Positions 8,480-17,800 of a stretch of 64,000 bases of DNA are shown here, in pieces. The translations under genes and the position numbers were made by a program. Origin of the DNA: Dissulfurispira thermophila (GTDB taxonomy: Bacteria; Nitrospirota; Thermodesulfovibrionia; Thermodesulfovibrionales; Dissulfurispiraceae); the NCBI RefSeq assembly GCF_014701235.1, contig NZ_AP022873.1, positions 1,054,001 to 1,118,000 of the forward strand. Direction: 5' to 3'. The stretch's first letter is position 1. Each line of letters starts with the position of its first letter. The notes under the pieces were generated by a model that saw only the letters and a list, made by a program, of their open reading frames with translations, did not search any database and was not told the origin of the DNA.

Positions 8480-9406
8480 ATGAAAAAAAAGGTTTCTGTT
8501 ATTGGAGCGGGCAATGTAGGAGCGTCGCTTGCGCAGATGATTGTTCAATCTGCAATTGCTGATGTAGTCCTTTTTGATATTGCAGACGGCATACCACAGG
8601 GTAAGGCGCTGGATATTTCAGAGGCATGTCCGCTATGGGGTTCATCATCATCTATTTTAGGAACAAACGATTATTCTCACACAGAAAATTCTGATGTGAT
8701 AGTAATTACAGCCGGGTTTCCGAGAAAGCCCGGAATGAGCAGAGATGATTTGCTTCATGCAAATGCAAAGGTTGTCTCGGATGTTGTGGAAAATACGGCA
8801 AGACTTTCTCCGAATGCAGTGATAATCGTTGTTACAAACCCTATGGATGTAATGGCTCAGGTGAGTCTTAAGGTGTCGGGTTTTGATTCGCGCAAGGTTA
8901 TAGGGATGGGCGGAGTGCTTGATTCAGCAAGGTTCAGGACATTTGTAGCGTGGGAATTGAGTGTTTCTCCTGAAGATGTAGAGGCACTTGTTTTAGGCGG
9001 TCATGGTGATTTGATGGTCCCTATGCCAAGATTTACAACAGTGAAAGGAATACCTATTACAGAACTTCTCAGCAAAGACAGAATTGATGCCCTTGTAGAA
9101 AGGACAAGACATGGAGGTGCAGAAATTGTTTCTCTCTTAAAGACAGGCAGTGCATACTATGCACCTGCTGCTGCAACATATCAGATGGTAAAAGCTATCT
9201 TATTTGATGAAAAAAGGATGTTGCCATGCTCTGCATATCTTGATGGAAAATATAAGACAAATGGCATTTATACAGGCGTGCCGGTTATACTTGGCAGTGG
9301 TGGGGGAGAGAAAATTATTGAGATAGAGTTGAATGAACAAGAGAGTATTGATTTTGAAAAATCAGTAGCAGCAGTAAAATTATTAGTTTCAAAATTAAAT
9401 TCATAA
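8480..9406 (+). CDS. mdh: Malate dehydrogenase (lactate/malate dehydrogenase family)
   Basis: Interconverts malate and oxaloacetate with NAD(H). The dinucleotide fold is seen as [10 protein letters not shown] (7-16) with D33 ending the second strand, typical of NAD preference. The substrate loop [13 protein letters not shown] has R82 and R88, the arginine pattern of malate dehydrogenases rather than lactate dehydrogenases. The catalytic histidine is H175 in [11 protein letters not shown]. The 308-residue length is normal. An AAAGGAG ribosome binding site precedes the ATG. It is followed by ndk after 12 bases. Confidence 0.95.
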   Translation: MKKKVSVIGAGNVGASLAQMIVQSAIADVVLFDIADGIPQGKALDISEACPLWGSSSSILGTNDYSHTENSDVIVITAGFPRKPGMSRDDLLHANAKVVSDVVENTARLSPNAVIIVVTNPMDVMAQVSLKVSGFDSRKVIGMGGVLDSARFRTFVAWELSVSPEDVEALVLGGHGDLMVPMPRFTTVKGIPITELLSKDRIDALVERTRHGGAEIVSLLKTGSAYYAPAAATYQMVKAILFDEKRMLPCSAYLDGKYKTNGIYTGVPVILGSGGGEKIIEIELNEQESIDFEKSVAAVKLLVSKLNS

Positions 9407-9418
9407 CGGAGGATATTG

Positions 9419-9832
9419 ATGGAAAGAACACTGTCTATTATTAAACCTGATGCAGTAAGAAAGAATGTCATTGGTGAGATTATTAGCAGATTTGAAAAAA
9501 ATGGATTAAAGATTGCAGCAATGAAAAAGATATGGATGACAAAACAAGAGGCAAAGGGATTTTATATCGTCCATAAAGACAAGCCATTTTATGACAGCCT
9601 GACTGATTTCATGTCTGAAGGACCTATAGTTGTAATGGTGCTTGAAGGAGAAAATGCTATTGCAAAAAACAGGGAGATAATGGGTGCAACAAACCCTGCA
9701 AATGCAGCACCTGGGACAATAAGAAAAGACTTTGCAGAAAACATAGAGAGAAATGCTGTTCACGGCTCAGATTCCCCGGAAACAGCAGCATTTGAGATAA
9801 AATATTTCTTCTCAGAGTTAGAGATATTTTAA
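9419..9832 (+). CDS. ndk: Nucleoside diphosphate kinase
   Basis: Moves the gamma phosphate of ATP to nucleoside diphosphates through a phosphohistidine. The active-site motif NAVHGSDS is complete, with the histidine at residue 115. The family start [10 protein letters not shown] is present. The ATG at 9419 is preferred over the TTG at 9416 because GGAGG lies at a proper distance. At 137 residues it is full length. Confidence 0.97.
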   Translation: MERTLSIIKPDAVRKNVIGEIISRFEKNGLKIAAMKKIWMTKQEAKGFYIVHKDKPFYDSLTDFMSEGPIVVMVLEGENAIAKNREIMGATNPANAAPGTIRKDFAENIERNAVHGSDSPETAAFEIKYFFSELEIF

Positions 9833-9836
9833 AGAA

Positions 9837-9898
9837 AAGGCTGAAGGCGGTAGGCTGAAGTCTATTTACAGCCTTAAGCCTTAAGCCTAAAGCCTATT
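9837..9898. repeat. GGCTGAAGG word tract, inverted
   Basis: A tract built of GGCTGAAGG-type words followed by the reverse words (CAGCCTTAAGCCTTAAGCC), capable of forming a hairpin. It fills the gap between ndk and the helicase, whose start codon directly follows it. Related words occur in frame in the helicase (about 12048-12068) and twice in carB (about 50413-50441 and 51547-51573). Confidence 0.7.
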
Positions 9899-9899
9899 T

Positions 9900-12800
9900 A
9901 TGAGCAATTTTATAACAAACAGCCCCACAAAGCACCTTAAAAAAAGGCTACTTGACCTACTTTCAAAGAGTGTTGAGCTTAAATTCCTCGTTGGATTCTT
10001 TTATTTCTCAGGTCTCAAAGAATTATACGAAGGCATTAAAAACAATCCTGATGTAGTCTTAAAAGTCCTCGTTGGTCTTAATGTTGATAGGACTGCCTAC
10101 GGGATTATTGAGTATGGAAGTGATGATAAAAGACTATCAGATGATGAAAGGCTTTATAAATTCTTCGCCTCTATCAAAAACTCCATAAACACAGAGCATT
10201 TTGACCACAGGGAGTTTTATGAACAGGTGAGGTTCTTTATTGGGCTTATAAAGAATAATCGTCTCATCATCAGAAAGACCTATGAGCCAAACCATGCAAA
10301 GCTCTATATCTTTAAACTTCAGCAAGAGCAGATCGGAAGGAACGCACTCTTTATCACAGGAAGCAGTAATCTCACTTCCTCTGGCCTGACCCGCCAGCAT
10401 GAGTTCAATGTTGAGATAAGTGACTATGGATTTGAAGAGGCAGAGGGATATTTTGATAAATTGTGGGAGAGGGCAATACCTGTAACAGAGGATGATGCAG
10501 TCAAAGAGAGGCTCGTTGAGGTATTGGAGAAAGAGACCTTAATTAAGGAGATTACACCCCTTGAGGCATATGCCCTTGTGCTTAAGACATATCTTGATAG
10601 CTTTAAAGGAAAGGCTCTTGGACAGAGACTCATAGATGTCTTAAATGAAAATGGCTACAGGACTTATACATATCAATTAGATGCAGTAAGACAGGCACTC
10701 TCAATCATAGAGCAGAATAATGGTGTAATCATCGCTGATGTTGTTGGCTTGGGAAAGACGGTGATTGCATGTGCAGTTGCATTTGAGCTCAAAAAAAGAG
10801 GGATTGTGATTGCACCACCGGGTCTTATCGGAGATAAGACAGGAAGTGAAGGATGGAAGAGATACCTTGAGGAGTTTCATCTAACAAAACTTGGCTGGGA
10901 AGCCTTCTCACTTGGAGACCTTGAAAAGGTATCAGAATTTGTTGAAAGGGCAAGGGATATAGAGGTTGTTATAGTAGATGAGGCTCATAGATTCAGGAAT
11001 CAGGACACAAGGGATTATGAACTCCTCAAAAATATCTGCAGGGGCAAGACCGTGATGCTTCTTACTGCCACACCCTTTAACAACAGACCTGCTGATATAT
11101 TCTCACTCCTTAAGCTTTTCATAACCCCAAAGAAATCTACAATCACATTAACTGACAACCTTGAATTTAGATTTACAGAATTTAAAGGCATCTTTGACAG
11201 ACTCTCATATATAAAGAGATATGCCAGTTCCTCTGACCGTCAAAAAAGGCAGAGGGCGCTTTCTTATTACGAAGCCCTCTTTGGCAAGGATGTAATAGAT
11301 ATGAGCGATGTAAAGAGCCGTTCTCACTATCTTGCAAGACAGATTAAGGATACTATTGAGCCTGTAACAATAAGGAGGAATCGCCTTGACCTTCAGGAAA
11401 ACCCTCATTATCGCCACGAAATAAAAGAACTCTCAAAGATAGAAGACCCTCTGGAATGGTTCTTTGAATTAACAAAGGAGCAATCAGAGTTTTATGATAG
11501 GGTAATCAACAGTTATTTTGCCCTTCCTGATGAAGGCGGTATGTTCAAGGGAGCAATCTATAAACCCTTTATCTATAAGATCGGGATTGATGCCTTTGAT
11601 GACCTTAAGGGAGATGAGAGCTTCCAGTATATCACCCAGTTTAACCTCTATGACTTTATGAGGAGGTTGCTCGTAAAGAGATTTGAGAGTTCCTTTGGTG
11701 CCTTCAGGCAAAGCCTTATAAACTTCAGGAAGATAACAGGTATTGTCCAGTCCTTTATAGAAAAGACAGGCAGATATATCCTTGACAGACAGCTTCTTGA
11801 AAAGATCTATCACAAAGATATTGACAAGATTGAGGAGGAGCTTAAAGGATATGCAGATAGGATTAAAAATGGTGAGTATCCAAAGAATCACGAGATTTAT
11901 AAGATAGATGAATTTGAAGATGGAGATGAATTTCTTTCTGACATAGAATCAGATAAACAACTCTTTGATGACATTCTGAAAGAGCTTGAGAAACTTAATC
12001 TTACAAATAATGACCCAAAGGCAGAAAGGCTTATTGAGGCTATAGGCATAAGGCTGAAGGCTGAAGAAAAAAGAAAGATTGTAATCTTTTCAGAATATTT
12101 AGACACAGTAAAATACCTCGCTCCTCTCTTACAGAAAAAGTTCAATAACAGGGTCCTTGTTGTGTCAGGAGACCTTACAAAGACAAAGACAAAGGAGATT
12201 TATGCAAACTTTGATGCCTCTTATCCAGAGGATAAACAGGCTGATGATTATGATATTCTCCTTACAACAGACAGGATCTCAGAGGGTTTCAATCTCAATC
12301 GTGCTGGCATGGTTATAAACTATGACATCCCATGGAATCCTGTCCGCGTGATACAGAGGGTTGGAAGGATAAATCGTATAAGCAAAAAGGTCTTTGATAG
12401 CCTCTACATAGTGAATTTCTTTCCAACAGAAAAGGGTGCAGACCTTGTTCATAGCCGTGACATAGCAGCGAATAAGATGTTTCTGATTCACAATGCCCTT
12501 GGTGAGGACTCAAAGATATTTGACATAGATGAAGAACCATCACCATCAGGTCTTTATACTCGCATTAAACAAAATCCCGACTATCTTGAGGCTGAGAGCT
12601 TCTATACAAGGGTATTGAAGGAGTTTGAGCAGATGAAGGCAGATGCCCCTGAGATTATTGAAAGGCTTAAGGACTTTCCACCACGCATAAAGGTGGCAAA
12701 GCAAGCAGATAGAGATGAACTCTTTGTAGTCCTTAAAAAAGGCAGGCTCTATATTTATCATAAAGACTATGCAGATACCGGGGTCCCCAAAAAGTCACAA

Positions 12801-13274
12801 GACTTTTTGGGGTACAGTGGAGAGATAGAGTTAAAGAGCCTTGAGGATATTCTTGACAGGCTTAAACCCAGAGCCTTAAGCGATGAGCCCTTATCCCTGA
12901 GTAACCGATTCTGGGACGAATATGACAAGATAAGGAACTTTCAGGAGACTGTAAGACATCGCCTCACAGAGCAGAGCCTTGAGCAAAAGGCAATAAATAA
13001 CCTGAAGAGCATGCTTTTAATACAGGGCATGGATGAACTTATACCATACAAAGACTTCATAAGGACACTCCTTGAAGACATCTTTGATTATGGCACCCTC
13101 TCTGACTATACACTGAGAAGGATTGCAAATCTCGCTATAAAGGATTTATCAGCTACAGTCAGGGAGATAGAGAGACTAAAGAGAGATCTTGGCGATGATT
13201 ACCTCTACAGAGAAAAGGAGAGGATCAAAGAACTTACAAAAGAGATAATCATTGCCATTGAAAACAGAGTATAG
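9900..13274 (+). CDS. Phospholipase-D-like / SNF2-type helicase fusion
   Basis: A 1124-residue protein. The N-terminus (about 1-200) is a PLD-like domain with one HKD-like half-site: NHAKLYIF (about 131-138) followed by GSSNLTSSG (about 155). It is joined to a RapA/SNF2 helicase with motif I VVGLGKTV (about 279-286), motif II DEAH at 360-363, LTATPFNN, and C-terminal motifs V and VI (DRISEGFNL about 791, QRVGRINR about 818). Such proteins are found in DNA-restriction and anti-phage loci, including DISARM-related ones. Residues 961-972 ([12 protein letters not shown]) are encoded by a 36-bp palindromic repeat, and GIRLKAEEKRK by a GGCTGAAGG tract. The start lies right after a repeat and has no clear ribosome binding site. 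No partner gene overlaps it. Confidence 0.88.
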   Translation: MSNFITNSPTKHLKKRLLDLLSKSVELKFLVGFFYFSGLKELYEGIKNNPDVVLKVLVGLNVDRTAYGIIEYGSDDKRLSDDERLYKFFASIKNSINTEHFDHREFYEQVRFFIGLIKNNRLIIRKTYEPNHAKLYIFKLQQEQIGRNALFITGSSNLTSSGLTRQHEFNVEISDYGFEEAEGYFDKLWERAIPVTEDDAVKERLVEVLEKETLIKEITPLEAYALVLKTYLDSFKGKALGQRLIDVLNENGYRTYTYQLDAVRQALSIIEQNNGVIIADVVGLGKTVIACAVAFELKKRGIVIAPPGLIGDKTGSEGWKRYLEEFHLTKLGWEAFSLGDLEKVSEFVERARDIEVVIVDEAHRFRNQDTRDYELLKNICRGKTVMLLTATPFNNRPADIFSLLKLFITPKKSTITLTDNLEFRFTEFKGIFDRLSYIKRYASSSDRQKRQRALSYYEALFGKDVIDMSDVKSRSHYLARQIKDTIEPVTIRRNRLDLQENPHYRHEIKELSKIEDPLEWFFELTKEQSEFYDRVINSYFALPDEGGMFKGAIYKPFIYKIGIDAFDDLKGDESFQYITQFNLYDFMRRLLVKRFESSFGAFRQSLINFRKITGIVQSFIEKTGRYILDRQLLEKIYHKDIDKIEEELKGYADRIKNGEYPKNHEIYKIDEFEDGDEFLSDIESDKQLFDDILKELEKLNLTNNDPKAERLIEAIGIRLKAEEKRKIVIFSEYLDTVKYLAPLLQKKFNNRVLVVSGDLTKTKTKEIYANFDASYPEDKQADDYDILLTTDRISEGFNLNRAGMVINYDIPWNPVRVIQRVGRINRISKKVFDSLYIVNFFPTEKGADLVHSRDIAANKMFLIHNALGEDSKIFDIDEEPSPSGLYTRIKQNPDYLEAESFYTRVLKEFEQMKADAPEIIERLKDFPPRIKVAKQADRDELFVVLKKGRLYIYHKDYADTGVPKKSQDFLGYSGEIELKSLEDILDRLKPRALSDEPLSLSNRFWDEYDKIRNFQETVRHRLTEQSLEQKAINNLKSMLLIQGMDELIPYKDFIRTLLEDIFDYGTLSDYTLRRIANLAIKDLSATVREIERLKRDLGDDYLYREKERIKELTKEIIIAIENRV
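12780..12815. repeat. 36-bp palindromic element, copy A, in frame in the helicase gene
   Basis: The inverted arms GGGTCCCCAAAAAGTC and GACTTTTTGGGGTAC lie in frame and encode [12 protein letters not shown]. The reverse complement matches copy B in the IS4-type transposase (40654-40689) at 33 of 36 positions, and the forward sequence matches copy C in carB (51574-51609) at 28 of 36. The G-C pair at positions 15/24 of the arms becomes A-T in both other copies, so pairing is kept. Confidence 0.85.
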
Positions 13275-13289
13275 CTATAATAATCTCAA

Positions 13290-13403
13290 ATCCGAGATTT
13301 GAAATTTGAGATGTGAAATTTGAAATCCTGAAATCCGAGATTTGAAATTTGAGATGTGAAATTTGAAATCCTGAAATCTGAGATTTGAAATTTGAGATTT
13401 TAA
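13290..13403. repeat. 43-bp tandem repeat made of TTTGAAAT words
   Basis: A unit of 43 bases starting ATCCGAGATTTGAAATTTG begins at 13290, 13333 and 13376, with the last copy partial. Each unit is made of shorter words (GAAATTTGA, GAGATTTGA). It ends at the start codon of the S23-type gene. The same words follow that gene at 13891-13974 and appear inside its coding sequence near 13688-13722, so gene and repeat seem to belong together. Confidence 0.85.
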
Positions 13404-13404
13404 A

Positions 13405-13893
13405 ATGACCTACAAACGATTTGAAGATCTCCCTGTCTGGCAGGAAGCCATTGAACTGGCAAAACAGGTCTATTCTTTCACAAAAATCCCTGTCTTTAGA
13501 GGTTATCCCAGTCTTAAAGACCAGATAGAGCGGGCATCGCTTTCAGTCTCAAATAACATAGCAGAGGGTTTTGAACGGGGCACCACTAAGGAACTCCTTA
13601 CATTTCTTTATATTGCTCGTGGCTCAGCGGGTGAGGTTCGCTCCGTCCTCTGTTTTATTGAACAACTACCTGAATTTAAAGATTTCAACTCTGAGATTTC
13701 AAGTCTCAAATCCATATCAGAAGGCATCTCCCGTCAACTCAGGGCATGGGCGGATACACTCCAGAACTCTGAAATCCCCGGTCAGCGTTATCTTACAGAG
13801 AAGGGCCGGGAACTTTCTCAAAAAAGAAAAGAGCAGGATGAATTCTTAAAACAACTTAATGAGATTGTCGAAAAGGGGAGGGGGAAACTTTGA
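13405..13893 (+). CDS. Four-helix bundle protein, S23/IVP family
   Basis: A 162-residue protein of the S23 family, first known from intervening sequences in 23S rRNA genes and later found in many loci near restriction systems. Typical features: YKRFEDLPVWQEAIELAKQV at the N-terminus, LKDQIERASLSVSNNIAEGF (about 38-57), and LLTFLYIARGSAGEVRS (about 64-80). The residues PEFKDFNSEISSLKS are encoded by the same TTTGAAAT-type words that flank the gene. Function is unknown; the fold is probably a pentameric helical bundle that binds nucleic acid. No rRNA is nearby. Confidence 0.85.
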   Translation: MTYKRFEDLPVWQEAIELAKQVYSFTKIPVFRGYPSLKDQIERASLSVSNNIAEGFERGTTKELLTFLYIARGSAGEVRSVLCFIEQLPEFKDFNSEISSLKSISEGISRQLRAWADTLQNSEIPGQRYLTEKGRELSQKRKEQDEFLKQLNEIVEKGRGKL

Positions 13894-13974
13894 AATCTCA
13901 AATTTGAAATTTGAAATTTGAAATTTGAAATCTGAAATCTGAAATCTGAGATTTGAAACCTGGATCTGAAATCT
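13891..13974. repeat. TTTGAAATCTGAAAT word tract after the S23-type gene
   Basis: Repeated words of seven bases (TTTGAAA, TCTGAAA) run from the stop codon of the S23-type gene into the remnant of a RelE-like gene. It continues the repeat found before that gene. No gene or terminator is visible in it. Confidence 0.8.
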
Positions 13975-14106
13975 GAAATACCCCATGAGATTCTCAAACA
14001 AATATACGCTGCTCTGGAAGTGTTATCAGGAGGGCTAAAAGGAGATATTAAGAGACTTACAAATTTTTCTCCAGAATACAGATTAAGGGTTGTAGATTAC
14101 AGGTAG
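13975..14106 (+). pseudogene. RelE/ParE-type toxin remnant
   Basis: The frame reads PHEILKQIYAALEVL, then GGLKGDIKRLT and EYRLRVVDYR, followed by a stop at 14104-14106. This matches the middle and end of the RelE/ParE toxin fold (GDIKxL...YRLRVGDYR). The start and the last strand are missing. It is a decayed toxin gene lying between a repeat tract and an intact toxin-antitoxin pair. Confidence 0.65.
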
Positions 14107-14158
14107 ATTTTATAGCTTTACTTCAACCTTCAGTTCTGTGTTAAGGTGTGATATTATA

Positions 14159-14175
14159 GATATACATGATATATC
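14159..14175. promoter_or_regulatory. Palindromic operator before the antitoxin gene
   Basis: GATATACATGATATATC is a near-perfect palindrome ending 12 bases before the antitoxin ATG, next to a strong CAGGAGGTG ribosome binding site. A TATTATAGATAT stretch just upstream may hold the -10 box. Ribbon-helix-helix antitoxins usually bind such palindromes to repress their own operon; the assignment here is inference from position and symmetry. Confidence 0.5.
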
Positions 14176-14187
14176 AGGAGGTGAACC

Positions 14188-14436
14188 ATGCCAAATCAGA
14201 TGCTTATAAGAATAGAGGAGAAATCAAAAGAAAGGCTTACAAAACTCGCAAGGCTTGAAGGTAAGACAACGAGCCAGTTAATCAGAGAACTCATTGACAG
14301 GTATCTTGAAGAGCATGATATGGGTCCGTATGTTGATAATCTATGGGAAAGGATTGGTAAGAAAATGAGGGCAAAGGGATTTAGACAATCGGATATTAAA
14401 AAGGCGATTGAGGAGTCCCGTCGCCGTCATCCCTAA
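14188..14436 (+). CDS. Ribbon-helix-helix antitoxin
   Basis: An 82-residue protein. Residues 1-45 form a CopG-type ribbon-helix-helix: a strand (MLIRIEEKSKERL), helix A (LTKLARLEGK) and helix B (TSQLIRELIDRYLEEH). The charged C-terminus likely wraps the toxin. A strong ribosome binding site precedes it, and the PIN toxin follows after 35 bases. It probably neutralises the toxin and represses the operon through the palindrome upstream. Because the toxin gene overlaps the Eco57I-type gene, it may control the whole restriction cassette. Confidence 0.85.
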   Translation: MPNQMLIRIEEKSKERLTKLARLEGKTTSQLIRELIDRYLEEHDMGPYVDNLWERIGKKMRAKGFRQSDIKKAIEESRRRHP

Positions 14437-14471
14437 TATTCCGTTCTCCTATAAGAATCTGGTTAATATTT

Positions 14472-14873
14472 ATGAGGGTAGTTATAGATACAAACATCTT
14501 TGTCTCCTCTTTTTTTGGCGGAAATCCTAAGAAGATTATAGATTTATGGAAAAGGGGGGATATAACTCTATGCCTTTCCTCTGATATTCTTGAGGAATAT
14601 ATAGATGTTTTGATAAGACTCGGGATGAAGGACCAAAAAGAACTTTATGAACTATTATCATTTTTTTCATCAGGCTTTAATACCCTTTTTACGAAAAAGA
14701 CACCTTCTATCAGGATTGTTAAAAATGACCCTGATGATGACAAATTTGTAGAATGCGCCCTTGCCCTAAAGGCTGACCATATCATTACAGGAGATAAAGA
14801 ACTCCTATCAATAAGACGATACAAAAATATTCAGATACTTACCCCACAGGATTTTTTAAGGATATTTAGATGA
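14472..14873 (+). CDS. PIN-domain toxin (COG1569 type)
   Basis: A 133-residue PIN nuclease, expected to cut RNA with a metal ion. The acidic residues lie in VVIDTNIFVSSFFGG (D6), a glutamate in the SSDILEEYIDVL helix, the NDPDDDKFVECALAL motif and the final TGDKELL. Length and the closing ILTPQDFLRI are typical of the PIN family that pairs with small ribbon-helix-helix proteins. The stop overlaps the start of the Eco57I-type gene as ATGA, so toxin and methylase are translationally coupled. That is unusual and suggests the pair guards the cassette. Confidence 0.88.
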   Translation: MRVVIDTNIFVSSFFGGNPKKIIDLWKRGDITLCLSSDILEEYIDVLIRLGMKDQKELYELLSFFSSGFNTLFTKKTPSIRIVKNDPDDDKFVECALALKADHIITGDKELLSIRRYKNIQILTPQDFLRIFR

Positions 14874-17800
14874 CATCAGAGATATTAAAAGACATAATCA
14901 ACAACTTCTCCCCTGAGGAATTCATCCACTTCTTCAGGCAAAAGAACCGCTCTTTTAAGCCTTTTAATGAACCAGCCCCTCAATACAATGATGAAGACTT
15001 CACAGACTGCCTATTTCTTGGCGAGATACCCTTTAATGCCACTGACAGGCTCATAATCTATGTCTTCAAGGTCAACAGAGACCTCACCGAGCGTTCAGGC
15101 AAAAAGGCACAGTATGAAAAGGGCAAGAAGATACTCAAAGAGAGTTATGCAGACGCTGGGATTTTTATCTTTTATGATTCACAGGGTAGATTCAGATTTT
15201 CATTGATTCACACAGACTATGCTGGTACAAGAAGGCAATGGAGCCACTTCAAACGCTATACCTATTTTGTAAGCAAAGACCAGACAAACAAAACATTTCT
15301 CAAACAGGTTGAAGAATGTAATTTTTTAAGTCTTGAAGAAATAAAACAAGCCTTCTCCGTTGAGCCAGTAACAAAGCAGTTTTATAACGAAATTCAGAAC
15401 TGGTATTTCTGGGCAATGGATAAAATAACTTCTCCCGATGACTACAAATACAGCCAAAATGAAGAAAAAGACAGAGAAATTAGAAACGCAACAAATCTGA
15501 TAAGGCTGATCACAAGAATAATCTTTATCTGGTTCATAAAAGAAAAAGAGCTTATAAACGAAGACCTTTTTGATAAGACAAAACTTAAGAATATCGTTAA
15601 AGACTTTGGCGAAGGCAACAACTACTATAACGCAATACTTCAAAACCTCTTCTTTGCCTCATTAAACCAGAAAGTTGGCGAGAGAAAGTTTGCCAAAGAA
15701 GACGGATATCCAGTAAATAAAAGCGAATACGGAGTAAAAACACTATTTCGTTATAGAGATAAATTCAACATAGGCGAAGAAGAAGTGCTTAAACTTTTCA
15801 AAGACATTCCCTTTCTCAACGGAGGGCTTTTTGACTGTCTTGACAAAGAAGATGAAACTGGAAAAGTGATATACATAGACGGATTTTCAAGAAATCCAGA
15901 CAAACAGGCAAAAATTCCAGACTTCCTGTTCTTCCAGAAAGAAGAGACCAATATTGACCTTTCTCAATACGGACTTGGTAAAAACAAGCCCGTAAGAGGA
16001 CTTCTTGAGATTTTAAAAAGTTACAACTTTACCATAGATGAATCAACCCCAGTTGACCAAGAAGTCGCTTTAGACCCAGAGCTTCTTGGTAAAGTTTTTG
16101 AAAACTTGCTTGCCTGCTACAATCCAGAAACATCAACCACAGCCAGAAAATCCACAGGCTCTTACTACACCCCCAGAGAAATTGTTGACTACATGGTTGA
16201 TCAAAGTCTAAAAGAATACTTAAAAAACTCCTTACCCTCTGATAGGGGGGAATTAGAGGAAGAATTGGATGAAAAGATTACCCTTCTTCTTTCCTACACA
16301 GATGAAGCACCAGAGATTACAGAAGAAGAAAAAGAAGAAATCATAAGGGCTATTGCAAATATAAAAATACTTGATCCTGCCTGTGGAAGCGGCGCATTCC
16401 CAATGGGCATACTACACAAACTCTTGCTAATCCTTCAAAAAATTGATCCAGAAAACAAATATCTATACAAAATTCAGAAAGAAAAACACAGAGAGATAGA
16501 ACACATTTTAAAATCAGATGACAAAGATGAGTTAGAAGAGCTTTTAAATGAGTTAGAAGAAACCTTTGACGAAAAACTAAACTATCCTGACTATGCCAGA
16601 AAAAAATATCTCATAGAAAACTGCATCTACGGCGTGGACATACAGCCCATAGCCATACAAATAAGCAAACTCAGATTTTTCATATCCCTCATACTTGACC
16701 AAAAAGTTAACAAGACAAAAGACAACTTTGGTATAAGACCGCTACCTAACTTAGAGACGAAATTCATATCTGCAAATACCTTAATAGGGTTAGAGAGACC
16801 AAAACAACTTTCTTTTCGCAATCCAAAGATAGATGAAAAAGAAAAAGAATTAAAAGAACTCAGGCACAGATACTTTTCTGCAAAAACAAGAACGCAAAAA
16901 TTGAGATTACAGCAAAAAGACAAAAAAATCAGAGAAGAAATATCAAAACTGTTAGTCAACGACGGCTGGGATATAGAAACTGCAAAAAAGATAGCCAACT
17001 TTGACTTTTTTGACCAGAACGCATCAGCAGACTGGTTTGACCCTGAATGGATGTTTGGGATAAATGATGGATATGACATTGTGATAGGCAATCCGCCGTA
17101 TATTAAGGAATATACTAATCGACAGGCATTTGATGGTCTTAGAAGCAGCCCTTATTATCAGGGCAAAATGGATATATGGTATTTCTTTGTTTGTGTTGGA
17201 TTAGACCTATTAACGAACAGTGGAATATTAACTTTTATCGCTCAAAACAACTGGATTACTAATTTCGGTGCTAAAAAGATGAGAAACAAAGTAATTATAG
17301 ATAGTATTATAAAAAAATTAATTGACTTTGGCCCATATTTTATTTTTGAAAGTTCTGGGACTCAAACAATGATTATGGTATTTAAGAAAGACACAATAAC
17401 TGATAATTATTCATTTGAGTATCTAAGAATAAGAAGTAATAACCCCGCTTTTAACGATGTCCTTGATATACTCAGAAAAAACAACAATCCAAATATTGGG
17501 TATTTAGAACCAATCATTAAAAGAAGTGAATGCATTAATAAACCTTTAAACTTTTCGGATACAGATATAGAACAAATTTTGAAGAAAATAAAAACGAATG
17601 GACCATTTAATCTATTAGAGGAAGAAATCGCACAGGGCATTGTGTGTCCTCAAGATTTCTTAAATAAAAAGAATGCCCAAAAGTTAGGCAACAAGTTTCC
17701 GGTGGGAACGGGAATCTTTATAATATCTGACGAAGAGAAGCGAAGTATGAATTTAACATCAGAAGAACTAAAGATTATTAAGCCTTACTATACCACCGAA

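Noticed and set aside
13290-13974. CRISPR array
   Set aside because: The 43-base units are joined directly without unique spacers and are built of shorter words; no cas genes are present.
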